Positions 1 to 10,195 are shown, counted from the first letter of the stretch. The stretch: DNA of 64,000 nucleotides from Aldehydirespirator sp965221605 (GCA_965221605.1 CBDCSK010000015.1:186001-250000); one strand, 5' to 3'. Program-made: numbers and translations. The notes: generated from the sequence alone by a model not told the origin.

Positions 1-1
1 C

Positions 2-268
2 GCCAGCGGGTACGTGACCGCGGCCAAGAACACCCAACAGGACCGGGTCGGCGAGTCGGTCATCTACTACCGGCCCGGCTACGGGGACGACGCCAAGGCC
101 GTCGCCTCCGCCCTCGGAGCTCCACCGGACCTCCTGACCCCCGCGCCGGCGACCATCATGACGCTGATCCGCAACCCGGAGACGCCTCAGGACCTCGAGA
201 CGTTCAACATCTTCGTGGTGGTCGGCACCGACAACGTGATCCTGGATCCCGATCCGGTCGCCGGCTGA
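2..268 (+). CDS. LytR C-terminal domain protein, 3' end only
   Basis: This is the last 88 codons of a gene whose 5' end lies left of the window. The reading frame is already open at the first complete codon, so the GTG at 14 need not be the start. The piece reads as the end of a LytR_C domain: a helix (ASGYVTAAKNTQ), a strand with SVIYYRPGYGDDAKAVAS, then LGAPPDLLTP. That domain is found in actinobacterial envelope proteins, alone or behind a LytR-CpsA-Psr catalytic domain that attaches glycopolymers to the wall. Which of the two this is cannot be told from the fragment. The call rests on pattern resemblance over a short stretch. Confidence 0.55.
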   Translation, partial: ASGYVTAAKNTQQDRVGESVIYYRPGYGDDAKAVASALGAPPDLLTPAPATIMTLIRNPETPQDLETFNIFVVVGTDNVILDPDPVAG

Positions 269-316
269 GCGGCCCAGCCCGAAGCGGGGTGCTGCCGGCC
301 CCGCCGTGACGCGAGA

Positions 317-1321
317 ATGTCGGATGTGCGAGTGCTGGCCGCGCCCGACAAGTTCCGGGGAACCGCCTCGGCCGCCGAGATAGCCGCGGCGGTCGCCGGG
401 GCCGCCGCCGCCGTCTCGGCGACCTGCGACACCGCGCCGATGGCCGACGGCGGCGAGGGGACCCTGGAGGCGCTGGGCGGCCCCAACCGGACGTCGGTCG
501 TGACCGGGCCGCTGGGCGAGCCCGTGACTGCGCCCTGGCGGCTCAGCCGCGCCGTCGCCGTCATCGAGATGGCGCTCGCCTCGGGCCTGGCCCTGGCCGG
601 CGGCGCGACCGGCAACGATCCCGTCAACGCCACCACGGCCGGTACCGGCGAGCTGATCGCCGAGGCGGTCTCGGCCGGTGCCCGCCGCGTGCTGGTGGCG
701 GTGGGCGGCTCGGCCACCACCGACGGGGGCCTCGGAGCGGTGCGGGCCCTGCCGTCGCCCGCCCGTATGGCGGGTGTGGAGATGATCGTGGCCTGCGACG
801 TCCGGACCGCCTTCGTGGACGCGGCCGCCGTCTTCGGCCCGCAGAAGGGGGCCTCGCCCGCGCAGGTCGAGCTGTTGACCCGGCGCCTGGGAACCTTGAC
901 CGAGATGTACGAGCGCGACTTCGGCGTCGACGTCGCTGCGATGCCCGGATCAGGCGCGGCCGGGGGCCTGGCCGGCGGTCTGGCCGCGCGGGGCGCCAGA
1001 CTGGTCGGCGGCTTCGAGGTGGTCGCCGACGAGGGCGGCCTGCGGGAGCGCATGTCGGTGGCTGATGTGGCCGTCACCGGCGAGGGCCGCTACGACGCCA
1101 CGTCCCTGGAGGGCAAGGTGGTCTCCGGAGTGGCTGAGATCGCGGCCCAGTCGGGCACACCGGTGCTGGCGGTGGTGGGAAGCTGCGATCCGGCGGTGCA
1201 GGTGCCCGAGAGCGTGGAAGTCATCGACTTGACCGCCCGGTTCGGCTCGCGACGGGCCCATGCCGACCCCTGTGGCTGCGTGAGAGAGGCCCTCGAGGAC
1301 GCCCTCCGGCGCAGTCTCTAG
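317..1321 (+). CDS. glxK: Glycerate 2-kinase (GlxK/GarK family)
   Basis: Predicted to phosphorylate D-glycerate with ATP, giving 2-phosphoglycerate, and so to feed glyoxylate or glycerate carbon into lower glycolysis in the cytosol. The 334-residue protein begins with the family signature APDKFRGTASA. It continues with MADGGEGTLEAL, GSATTDGGLGAVRAL, FGPQKGAS, GSGAAGGLAGGLAA and TGEGRYDATSLEGKV, all conserved blocks of this kinase class. It is slightly shorter than the usual 370-380 residues because of a compact middle part. The ATG at 317 places the signature at residue 9, as expected. The stop codon overlaps the convergent small membrane gene by four bases. Confidence 0.93.
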   Translation: MSDVRVLAAPDKFRGTASAAEIAAAVAGAAAAVSATCDTAPMADGGEGTLEALGGPNRTSVVTGPLGEPVTAPWRLSRAVAVIEMALASGLALAGGATGNDPVNATTAGTGELIAEAVSAGARRVLVAVGGSATTDGGLGAVRALPSPARMAGVEMIVACDVRTAFVDAAAVFGPQKGASPAQVELLTRRLGTLTEMYERDFGVDVAAMPGSGAAGGLAGGLAARGARLVGGFEVVADEGGLRERMSVADVAVTGEGRYDATSLEGKVVSGVAEIAAQSGTPVLAVVGSCDPAVQVPESVEVIDLTARFGSRRAHADPCGCVREALEDALRRSL

Positions 1322-1539
1322 CGGCGGTACCTCCCGGTGACCACCATGTAGGCCAAGGCCGCCAGCACGACGATGATCATCAACAGGGTGAGCAGCCAGG
1401 AGAAGATCACCAGGATCCGCTGCACCATGGTGACCGCACCGATCACCGCGAGTCCCCCCACGATCACCCGGGCCGGCCAGGACAGGCCACCCGGCCGCTC
1501 CACCTCTCCGCCCGCCTCTTTCTCCATGGGTGATCCCAC
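1318..1539 (-). CDS. Small membrane protein, one or two TM helices
   Basis: A 73-residue protein with a charged, glycine-rich N-terminus (about 20 residues) followed by two closely spaced hydrophobic stretches, roughly residues 24-42 and 47-66, and a short basic tail (TGRYRR). It resembles the many unnamed small inner-membrane proteins of actinobacteria, and no function can be read from it. The GTG at 1539 has AGGAT at good spacing; the ATG at 1527 is an alternative. Its 3' end overlaps the end of the convergent glycerate kinase gene. Confidence 0.6.
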   Translation of the reverse strand: MGSPMEKEAGGEVERPGGLSWPARVIVGGLAVIGAVTMVQRILVIFSWLLTLLMIIVVLAALAYMVVTGRYRR

Positions 1540-1607
1540 AAGCCGATCCTATCGCTGCGCCTGTAGAGCGCCCGCAAGAGGGTGCCAGCGCCTCGCGCCG
1601 CGGCGTG

Positions 1608-1701
1608 GTCATTCCCGCTCTTGTTCGCTGCGCTCACGGGCCGCTCGGGCCACGGCCTCGCGCCGTATGGGCCGCATCGTCTCGTCTATTCGCTCGGCCT
1701 C
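1608..1701 (-). repeat. Dispersed repeat family 1, copy A (degenerate)
   Basis: On the minus strand this 94-bp block matches copies B (3855-3985) and C (55999-56130) over the left inverted-repeat side and the interior. Shared cores include GGCCCATACGG and GTGAGCGCAGCGAACAAGAG. The right end present in B and C has diverged here, so this looks like a decayed or truncated copy. It lies directly upstream of the MoaD-like gene. Confidence 0.75.
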
Positions 1702-1753
1702 TTGTACCATGGCCGGTCCCGTCAGTCCTTTCGCGAGCCCAGCGAGGAACGCC

Positions 1754-2035
1754 ATGGCCGTCACCGTCCGAGTGCCCACCACGCTTAGAGCGCTCACCGC
1801 AGGAGCTTCGGAGGTGGCTGTGGACGGTGCCACCCTCGCGGAGGTGCTCGAATCGCTGGAGTCGTCCCATCCCGGGTTCAGGGACAGGATCCTCGACGAG
1901 GCGGGCGAGCTGCGCCGCTTCGTCAACGTGTTCGTCAGCGACGACGACGTGCGCTTCCTCGACGGGCTCAGCACCGCCGTGGCCGACGGCGCCACCGTGA
2001 GCATCGTCCCCGCCGTGGCCGGCGGGCGCGCCTAG
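1754..2035 (+). CDS. MoaD/ThiS-like small sulfur carrier protein
   Basis: A 93-residue beta-grasp protein. It has MAVTVRVPTTLRAL, a helix containing TLAEVLESLESSHPGFRDRI, then LRRFVNVFVSDDDVRFLDG and DGATVSIVPAVAGG, the order seen in MoaD-type sulfur carriers. The family carries a thiocarboxylate on a C-terminal GG that an E1-like enzyme adenylates. Here two residues (RA) follow the GG, so the tail would need trimming or the protein works differently. The ATG at 1754 has GAGG eight bases upstream. No moeB, moaE or cysM partner is nearby. Confidence 0.8.
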   Translation: MAVTVRVPTTLRALTAGASEVAVDGATLAEVLESLESSHPGFRDRILDEAGELRRFVNVFVSDDDVRFLDGLSTAVADGATVSIVPAVAGGRA

Positions 2036-2126
2036 CCCAGCCCCGGTCCCATCCCGGCTTCCAGCCGGATCAGGGGCGCCATATTCCGGCCCGGCGGGTT
2101 GTCATCGCGGGGCTGCGCCGGTTGAA

Positions 2127-2153
2127 TTGGCACTCGTGGCACGCGAGTGCCAA
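2127..2153 (+). promoter_or_regulatory. CIRCE operator upstream of groEL
   Basis: A perfect 9-9-9 inverted repeat: TTGGCACTC, a nine-base spacer, GAGTGCCAA. It matches the CIRCE consensus TTAGCACTC-N9-GAGTGCTAA with one symmetric change per arm. It ends 56 bases before the groEL ATG. CIRCE binds the HrcA repressor, so heat-shock control of groEL is expected; no hrcA gene is in the window. Confidence 0.93.
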
Positions 2154-2209
2154 CCCAGGCAAACCAAGAGACTGCCGGCCCGCCCGAGGGCCGTTTCCGG
2201 AGGTTCACA

Positions 2210-3832
<1,623 letters not shown>

Positions 3833-3854
3833 GCGCGGTACCTGGCTCCCCAGA

Positions 3855-3985
3855 GGCCGAGCGGACAGGCGGGACGACGCGGCCCATACGGGCGAGGCCG
3901 TGGCCCGAGCGGCCAGTGAGCGCAGCGAACAAGAGCGGGAATGACACCGCTGCGACGCGACTGGCTCTCGCCTAACCGCGCGGCC
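3855..3985 (+). repeat. MITE-like dispersed repeat, copy B
   Basis: A 131-bp element bounded by imperfect 17-bp inverted repeats. The left end (3855-3871) is GGCCGAGCGGACAGGCG. The right end (3969-3985) reads on the other strand as GGCCGCGCGGTTAGGCG, so 14 of 17 match. The interior is nearly identical to copy C at 55999-56130 apart from one missing base and a few changes. It lies just after groEL and contains no gene of its own. Confidence 0.8.
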
Positions 3986-4358
3986 CCCCTTAATTCGCTG
4001 AGCGGTCCCGGCGCGGCAGCGTCGGGGTTGGATTGATCGTCGCGCCACGTATAGTTGTGATCTCCTGCCATCTCGATGGCTTGGAGGTATTGCCGCCGGG
4101 CGTTTCGGCATAGCTGCCGTCGCGGCCGTGGCGGCCGCCGCAATCGCCGCTGCATTGCTGGCCTGACCGTCAGCCGCCCATCCGGGCCCGCGGGCGACGT
4201 CCCGCGCCGTCGCAGACCTTCACCAGCCGCGATCGTTCGCGGCTCTCCGGCGGGGCACGGGTCCGGCGAGGGCGCCGTCGCGCCCGCTGGCACCCAGCCG
4301 GTGAGCGGTTCCCCGAAGACCGCCGGTCTGTTGACCGAAGCGACCAAGGAGCGCTCCG
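3986..4358. other. Non-coding stretch between groEL and the lipoprotein gene
   Basis: About 370 bases with no ORF that looks real. A short Ala-rich hydrophobic frame ending near 4170 lacks an ATG, GTG or TTG start and could be gene debris. The promoter of the downstream exported-protein pair should be here, but I could not pick out a convincing one. Confidence 0.4.
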
Positions 4359-4400
4359 ATCACCCTTCCACGCCTCCAACCCCCACCCCGGCGCCGCCTC

Positions 4401-5405
4401 TTGCTGGCGTTGGCTGTTGCCGTCGTCGGTGCGGCCGGCTGCTCGGACGATGGCGCAGGCCCAGCGGGCGGCGATGCCGCTCCGTCCGCTGCCGCCACCG
4501 GCCAACCCGAGCTGTTGCCACCGCTCGACACCGCCGCCGTCCTCAAGGGCGACGCTGGCGCCCCGGGCAAGGGCCTCGCCCGCGCCCGGTCCTCCGGGAG
4601 TCCAGGTCTGATCTGCATAGGCGACACATGTGTCGAGATGCCCGAGGACGGCTGGCCGATCTTCCCCGACGAGGTCGAACACCCAGCCCACACCGAGCAC
4701 GAGCACGAGCACGGGCCGGAGTCGGAACCAGCGCACGGGCACGGGCCGGCGCCGGAACTGCGTCTGGAGCACGGGCACGGGCCCGAGTCGGAGCCGGCGC
4801 ACGAGCACGAGCCCGGGCACGGGCCGGAGTCGGTACCAGCGCACGGGCACGGGCCGGCGCCGGAACTGCGTCTGGAGCACGGGCACGGGCCGGAGCCGGA
4901 GCGACGGCCCGAGTTGGCACCACAGCAAGAGTCCACCCCGGAGCCGGAGCCCGAGCCCGGGTTGAAGCCGCTGCCGCCCAGGCCCGGGGATGTGTGCGGG
5001 GAGGGTCGGACGCTGGCGTCGTACCAGCGCGACGACTTCGCGACCTGGTACTGCGAGGCGACGATCCCCGAACCTCTCGGCGAGCCGGTCGTCTGGCCGC
5101 TGGAGCCCGACACCGAGCATCCGTCCTACCACCGGTTCCGGACCCGCTGGCTGTCGCACCCGATGGACGTGTGGGTCGGGATGGTGTTCCACAACCCGGC
5201 CACGAACCTCTCCGGGATCGTCACGGACATCGTGTGGCACGACGAGTTCAACGTCGATCGCTACTACGTCCACATCTGCGTCGGGCAGCCCCACAACTTT
5301 GAGTACTTCAACTATGCGTTCCCCGAAACGGACGGCAGCGGCCACGTCCGGATGAGGGTGGACAACCTCATCGCGCTCGGGCCGTGTGCGGCTGAACTCG
5401 AATGA
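4401..5405 (+). CDS. Lipoprotein with His/Glu/Pro repeat region
   Basis: A predicted lipid-anchored exported protein of unknown function. From the TTG at 4401 it reads MLALAVAVVGAAGCSDD, a lipobox ending in Cys but with no basic n-region. The frame stays open upstream to 4335. An ATC at 4359, seven bases after AAGGAG, would add the basic segment PPPRRRLLL and give a textbook signal peptide, so the true start may be ATC. Residues about 95-175 are rich in His, Glu, Gly and Pro (HEHEHG, AHGHG, LEHGHG) and contain a 36-residue duplication. Such regions can bind Zn, Ni or Cu, but this is inference. The C-terminal 135 residues look folded, with four Cys and many aromatics. The stop overlaps the next start (ATGA). 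Confidence 0.7.
   Translation: MLALAVAVVGAAGCSDDGAGPAGGDAAPSAAATGQPELLPPLDTAAVLKGDAGAPGKGLARARSSGSPGLICIGDTCVEMPEDGWPIFPDEVEHPAHTEHEHEHGPESEPAHGHGPAPELRLEHGHGPESEPAHEHEPGHGPESVPAHGHGPAPELRLEHGHGPEPERRPELAPQQESTPEPEPEPGLKPLPPRPGDVCGEGRTLASYQRDDFATWYCEATIPEPLGEPVVWPLEPDTEHPSYHRFRTRWLSHPMDVWVGMVFHNPATNLSGIVTDIVWHDEFNVDRYYVHICVGQPHNFEYFNYAFPETDGSGHVRMRVDNLIALGPCAAELE
4710..4891 (+). repeat. Direct repeat inside the His-rich lipoprotein
   Basis: Two 74-bp copies, 4710-4783 and 4818-4891, set 108 bp apart and differing at one base. Each encodes the block PESxPAHGHGPAPELRLEHG. The near identity at DNA level indicates a recent tandem duplication in the low-complexity region and a possible site for length variation between strains. 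Confidence 0.85.
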
Positions 5406-8400
5406 AGCCGCGACGTGGGGTCCGGTGGCCGTTGGCGGCCGCGCTGATCGGGGTGTGCTGCTCGCTCGTGCTGCTGCCCGAGACGGCGTCCTCCGAGCAC
5501 GGTGAGCCCCCCGGTGAGGGCTACGTGTGGGTGCCCACCCCGGACCAGTACTCCGAGCAGCGCCTGCCCCTCGACGGCGTCCACTACGACTGGTGGCGCT
5601 GTTCCGACGCCTCGGGCTGCACCTACGGGCTGGACTCGCATCCGCACGGCACCACCCGGACACGGAACTGCGAGATTCCGGGCGGCCGCGGACGGGTGAG
5701 CCTGGGGCACTGCGGCGCCGTGAACATGTGCCCGGTCGGGAACTTCGGCGACTGTTTCGGCGAGCATGCCGAGGCCGGCGGCTGGTCTCAGGTGCTGGGA
5801 CCGCACAACCCGAGTCCGGGCCAGTACGACCCCAGCCTGTGCGTCGCAGCCGACAATCAGGAGGATGTGGGAGCGCTGTCGCCCCCGACGCCGGGGCACT
5901 ACGACTGCTGGCCGGTGCCGGGGACGTGGGAATACCGGGCGTCCTGCGGGGGCGAGGTGATGGACGAGCGCGGCCGCGAGCATTGCGGCCATTGGCGGGC
6001 GCCCACGGCCCCGACGACCACGGCTCCGACAACTTCGACGACGACCACGACCCCGGCGACGACGACCACGGCTCCGGCGTCGCAGGAGTGCACCCGGTCC
6101 GGGTTCGTGTGGTTCTCCGAATACGGGGGCTGCCGGCCCGAGGACTGCTCCGCCATCGGCGGCGGCTATGTCCGCAACCCCGACGACGGCTGGTGCGAGC
6201 CCGCACCGCCCCCAGGGGATGTCTTGAACTCCTGTGTCGCCAACTTCGAGATCCTGTTCCCGAACCTCGCCTGGCGATCGTCCTACGACGAGCCGCACGA
6301 GCGGCGCCAGTACTGCTCGCGGCGGCGGCTGAACTACGTGCCGGTGTGGGTCACCGACCACGACGGCGACCCCCAACGAGCGGGCACCACCCAGACCGTG
6401 GCCCACCGGGTGCTGCACATCACCGGGGCGACGCCGGTGCTGAACCCGCCCTTCGCCGGCTTCGACTGGAACCCCGACAACCGCTGCGACGGCGCCGACG
6501 AGCTCAACGTCCATCCCGGTGCCGACTACGACTGCCTACGGGTGTCGGTCACAGTCCGGGCCGGTTTCGCCGGCGTGAACCACTCGGGGTCGTACTTCAG
6601 GGCAAGCGCGTGCGCCAACCCGGTCGGGTGGGCACAGACCGCCGAACGGGTCTGCGACAGCGCCGCCGGCGCCTGGTACGGCACCGCCCGGAGCGGCGAC
6701 CCCGGGGACTGGACCGTCACCGTCGGGGACTTGGCCCGGGCCGGCCCGTCGGACCACCTGGTGAGCGTCCCCTTCGCGGTGGACGTGGCCGACTGGGGCG
6801 ACGCCGACTGGCTGCACATCACCGCGGTGGCGTCGGACTACTGGGACAGCGCCACCAACTCCGCCTCGCGCGACACCCTCACGTTCCGGGTGGCCCGCCG
6901 GGAGGGTCCGCCGCCGAGCAGCGACGTCATCGAGGTCAATGTCGCTCAGGTGGCCGATCTGCCCTACAGAACGGGCGCCCGTTGGGTGTCGTGGCCGCGG
7001 CCGGGACGGTACGTGGCCTACGTCGATGACCAGCGGTTCGTGGAGATCGCCCGCAGCGAGCTGCTGGCCAACGACGCCTGCCCCGCCGATCTGGACTGCG
7101 CCGACCCCGCCCAGTGGCCGGTGTCGATCCCGGCACCGGAGGCGCAGCGCTGCACGTCGTGGGCGTTCGGGGCCCGACCCTCCTACCGGATGCTGTCCAC
7201 CGGCCAGGGGCTGGTCGGCTGCGACGACCTCAACGACGCCACCGACGCCGGCGTGCAGTACTGGCCCCGGCACTGGGCCGCTGGCACCGACACCTTCACC
7301 TACGAGACCCCCGGCGGCGTCGCCACCGTCGCGGTGCGCTTCACCGACGCTCCCCCGGCGTCCCGCGCGGTGCTCGCCAGCGTCGCCGGGGCGACCCACC
7401 ACACCGCCGTGTTCGACTCGCCCGCCGAGAGGAGTGTCCGCTACTGCTACTCATGGAACGACTTCTACAACACCTGCCAGCGGTACAAGTACCGCTACTA
7501 CGTCGACCACGACCGCAACGACGCCACGGGGTTCTCGGCGACGCTGTTTGCGGCAGGGCTGCCCCTGGACGAGATCAAGGACGCCGACCCCGACGGCGAC
7601 GCGGCTCATCTGGAGCTCACCGCGGGCCACAACCCCGAGCTCAGCGGCGCTGTCGGCGTCTACGCGCCATCCAGCGGACGCTCCTTGTGGGACCCCGACG
7701 AGACCTCGGCCAGCACCTACGACAACGACCCGCTCTGCGGCTACTACGGGAACTGCCTCAGCGACGCCAAGCTGTTCTCGTCGTTCCTGCGGCTCCCCCT
7801 CGACGACCCCGTGGACGCTGGCACCGGCACCGCGCTCACCGGCGTGTCCGGCTGCGCGCAGGCCGGCGCCTCCTCTACCACCACCGACGTAACCATCTAC
7901 GCCAACCCCCACAACCGAAAGGCCGCCTACCGCGACGAGATGCGCCGCTGGACCGGCGACAACCCCGGCGCCGGTTGCAGCCCCGCGCTGGCCGCGTCCT
8001 GCGACGCCGGCGCGGGCGCGACGCTCGAGTGGACGCTGTGTCTGACCCTGTGGCCCGACTCCGCGGGCCCCCAGCAACTCGACCTCGGGTACCGGGCCTG
8101 CGACGAGCGCTTGGACGCGTTCACCGCTGACCGCGCCGGCGCCGAGGCCGCGGGACGCACCGAGGCCGACTACTGCTCCGAAGGAACGATCACGGTGCTG
8201 CTGGGCGCCTGCACCTGGAACCCGACCGCCGCCGACCGGGCGGCGCTGGCCGCCAGGGTCGGCTGGTACAGCTTCCTCGAGGCCCTGCCCCAGGGACCGC
8301 CGGGCGAGCAGTGGCCCCCGCATCCGGAAGTGCCCGGCGGGGACCGCCACATCGTGATCGCCGACTCGCCGGTCTGGCCCCGCGTCGCCGCCGCCGACGC

Positions 8401-8827
8401 ACTCGATGTGGACGACGGCGCCGGCTGCGTGTGGTCCGCTCAGTGGCTCCGAGCGACCCTGACGCAGATGCTGCCGTGGGTGCCGGTGCACCGGGCCGCG
8501 GTCGAGGCCCACGGCGGGTTCACCCATTGGCTCGGCCGCTGGGATCGCCTCAGCGCCGGCAAGCGGGCCGAGGCCCAGGCACTGCACATCGACGGCGATC
8601 TCACCAGCGTCGCCTGTCCCGTCACAGCCGCGGCCGACGGGACCACGCCCGCCGACCAGAGCCTGTCCTACCAGCGGTGCCGCTGGGAACTGGCCCGACC
8701 CGGGGTGTGGCACTGGACGCTCGACGCCGGATTCACCGACGGCACCCGGAACGTCACCGAGACCCTCGCAGAGGACGTCACCTGGTTCCGGAGCTTCGAC
8801 CATTACACGAACCAGCGGACCTGGTAG
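5402..8827 (+). CDS. Large Cys-rich secreted protein of unknown function
   Basis: A 1141-residue exported protein. The N-terminus (KPRRGVRWPLAAALIG...) is a Sec signal peptide with likely cleavage near residue 30. About 170 residues with paired Cys follow, then a Thr-rich linker at roughly 200-222 (TTTAPTTSTTTTTP). The long C-terminal part has many Cys, Trp and Asp. A stretch near residue 640 (GTDTFTYETPGGVATVAVRF) looks like a bacterial Ig-like fold. I do not recognise an enzyme. The even Cys spread suggests disulfides and life outside the cell. The start overlaps the lipoprotein stop by four bases, so the two are translationally coupled and may act together at the surface. Confidence 0.75.
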   Translation: MKPRRGVRWPLAAALIGVCCSLVLLPETASSEHGEPPGEGYVWVPTPDQYSEQRLPLDGVHYDWWRCSDASGCTYGLDSHPHGTTRTRNCEIPGGRGRVSLGHCGAVNMCPVGNFGDCFGEHAEAGGWSQVLGPHNPSPGQYDPSLCVAADNQEDVGALSPPTPGHYDCWPVPGTWEYRASCGGEVMDERGREHCGHWRAPTAPTTTAPTTSTTTTTPATTTTAPASQECTRSGFVWFSEYGGCRPEDCSAIGGGYVRNPDDGWCEPAPPPGDVLNSCVANFEILFPNLAWRSSYDEPHERRQYCSRRRLNYVPVWVTDHDGDPQRAGTTQTVAHRVLHITGATPVLNPPFAGFDWNPDNRCDGADELNVHPGADYDCLRVSVTVRAGFAGVNHSGSYFRASACANPVGWAQTAERVCDSAAGAWYGTARSGDPGDWTVTVGDLARAGPSDHLVSVPFAVDVADWGDADWLHITAVASDYWDSATNSASRDTLTFRVARREGPPPSSDVIEVNVAQVADLPYRTGARWVSWPRPGRYVAYVDDQRFVEIARSELLANDACPADLDCADPAQWPVSIPAPEAQRCTSWAFGARPSYRMLSTGQGLVGCDDLNDATDAGVQYWPRHWAAGTDTFTYETPGGVATVAVRFTDAPPASRAVLASVAGATHHTAVFDSPAERSVRYCYSWNDFYNTCQRYKYRYYVDHDRNDATGFSATLFAAGLPLDEIKDADPDGDAAHLELTAGHNPELSGAVGVYAPSSGRSLWDPDETSASTYDNDPLCGYYGNCLSDAKLFSSFLRLPLDDPVDAGTGTALTGVSGCAQAGASSTTTDVTIYANPHNRKAAYRDEMRRWTGDNPGAGCSPALAASCDAGAGATLEWTLCLTLWPDSAGPQQLDLGYRACDERLDAFTADRAGAEAAGRTEADYCSEGTITVLLGACTWNPTAADRAALAARVGWYSFLEALPQGPPGEQWPPHPEVPGGDRHIVIADSPVWPRVAAADALDVDDGAGCVWSAQWLRATLTQMLPWVPVHRAAVEAHGGFTHWLGRWDRLSAGKRAEAQALHIDGDLTSVACPVTAAADGTTPADQSLSYQRCRWELARPGVWHWTLDAGFTDGTRNVTETLAEDVTWFRSFDHYTNQRTW

Positions 8828-8869
8828 CGGGACGGACGGGCTCAGGCGGCCGCGGGATAGCGTCGAGGC

Positions 8870-9358
8870 ATGGTCGAGCTACACCCGATGTGCCTGACCC
8901 TGGCGCCCCTGCTGGGGACCTGGCGCGGGGCAGGGGAGGGCAGCTACCCCACCATCGACGACTTCGCCTACACCGAGGAGCTCGTCTTCGGCCATGTCGG
9001 CAAGCCCTTTCTGTCGATGGTCCAGCGCAGTCGGGACCTCTCGACCGGCGCGCCGCTGCACGCCGAGGCCGGGTACCTGCGGGCCCAGCCCGACGGGGTC
9101 GTCGAGCTGACGGTGGCCCAGCCGTCGGGGATCGTGGAGACGGACGTGGGCACGGTCACCCCGACGCCCGACGGCCTGGTCGTCGAGCTGGAGTCCGACC
9201 GGGTCGGCCTCACCCCGACCGCCAAGTCCGTCACCGCGGTGAGGCGCCGGCTCACCGTCACCGGCTCGACGCTGGTGTCTGAGTTGTGGATGGCCGCGGT
9301 GGGCGAGGCGGAGCTGATCCACCATGTGCGAGCAGAACTGTCCCACCAGCAGACGTAG
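8870..9358 (+). CDS. Nitrobindin-like heme-binding beta-barrel protein
   Basis: A 162-residue protein of the nitrobindin/THAP4-like fatty-acid-binding-fold family. The hallmark LLGTWRGAGEGSYPTI is at residues about 12-27, followed by FAYTEELVFGHVGKPFL. The C-terminus has ELIHHVRAEL, where the family's heme-ligating His is expected. Characterised members bind ferric heme and isomerise peroxynitrite to nitrate in the cytosol. Size and motif order match the actinobacterial form. It precedes fdhD by nine bases and coproheme decarboxylase after that, giving a loose heme and redox grouping. Confidence 0.88.
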   Translation: MVELHPMCLTLAPLLGTWRGAGEGSYPTIDDFAYTEELVFGHVGKPFLSMVQRSRDLSTGAPLHAEAGYLRAQPDGVVELTVAQPSGIVETDVGTVTPTPDGLVVELESDRVGLTPTAKSVTAVRRRLTVTGSTLVSELWMAAVGEAELIHHVRAELSHQQT

Positions 9359-9367
9359 CCTGTGGTC

Positions 9368-10165
9368 ATGGCCACCAAGTCGAGGAGCCAGCAGCGGCTG
9401 GTGCGGCCCTGGAGCGGCGACGAGGCGGACGGCAGCCGGCGGGCGGACCGCTTGGCCTCCGAGGAGCCGATGGCCATAGAACTCGACGACGTGCGGGTGG
9501 CCACCACCATGCGCACGCCGGGCAACGACTTCGAGCTGGCCGTCGGCTTCTGCTACGCCGAGGGGCTGCTCGACGATCACGGAGTCACCCAGGTCAAGTA
9601 CTGCGCCAAGGGCTCGGCGGCGGCCACCGACTTCAACGTGGTGTCGGTGTCCACCGGCGGCAAGGCGCCGCCTCCCCGGCCGAGGCTGACCACCACCACC
9701 TCGTCGTGCGGTTTCTGCGGGACGAGCGAGATCGACGAACTGGTCACCAAGCTCGCCCCGGTCGGCGGCGACCGGGTGCCGTGGGAGGCGCTGGCCGCCG
9801 CGCCCGAGGAGCTCCGGCCCGGACAGGAGCTGTTCGACGCCACCGGCGCGGTGCACGCCGCCGGAGTGGTGGCGCCCGACGGTTCGGTGGCCACCGTGCG
9901 TGAGGACGTGGGCCGTCACAATGCGGTGGACAAGCTCATCGGCCGGCTCTTCCTCGACGGCGAGCTGCCCGCCACCGGGCTCGGCCTGGTGGTCAGCGGC
10001 CGGGCCAGCTTCGAGCTGGTCCACAAGGCCTGGGCCGGCGGTTTCCGGGCGCTGGTGGCGGTGAGCGCCCCCACCGCGCTGGCCGCCGCCACCGCAGAGG
10101 CCGCCGGGATGCAACTGGCCGGCTTCGCCCGCAACCGCGCCATGACCGTCTACGTCGACGCCTGA
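9368..10165 (+). CDS. fdhD: FdhD, formate dehydrogenase sulfurtransferase
   Basis: FdhD passes sulfur from a cysteine desulfurase to the molybdenum bis-MGD cofactor of formate dehydrogenase, a step needed for activity. The 265-residue protein has VATTMRTPGNDFELAVGFCYAEG and the catalytic CxxC loop SSCGFCGTSEIDEL. It also has TGAVHAAG, VREDVGRHNAVDKLIG and VVSGRASFELVHKAW, all family signatures. I prefer the ATG at 9368; a GTG two codons earlier is possible. No formate dehydrogenase gene is in the window. It runs with the nitrobindin and coproheme decarboxylase genes on the same strand. Confidence 0.95.
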   Translation: MATKSRSQQRLVRPWSGDEADGSRRADRLASEEPMAIELDDVRVATTMRTPGNDFELAVGFCYAEGLLDDHGVTQVKYCAKGSAAATDFNVVSVSTGGKAPPPRPRLTTTTSSCGFCGTSEIDELVTKLAPVGGDRVPWEALAAAPEELRPGQELFDATGAVHAAGVVAPDGSVATVREDVGRHNAVDKLIGRLFLDGELPATGLGLVVSGRASFELVHKAWAGGFRALVAVSAPTALAAATAEAAGMQLAGFARNRAMTVYVDA

Positions 10166-10195
10166 CCGCCGGGCGAAGCTTCGTACACTGCGGTC

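Noticed and set aside
4680..4900. CRISPR-like or microsatellite array
   Set aside because: The repeats (GAGCAC, CACGGGCC) are in frame inside a protein gene, lack regular unique spacers and encode a His/Glu/Pro tract.
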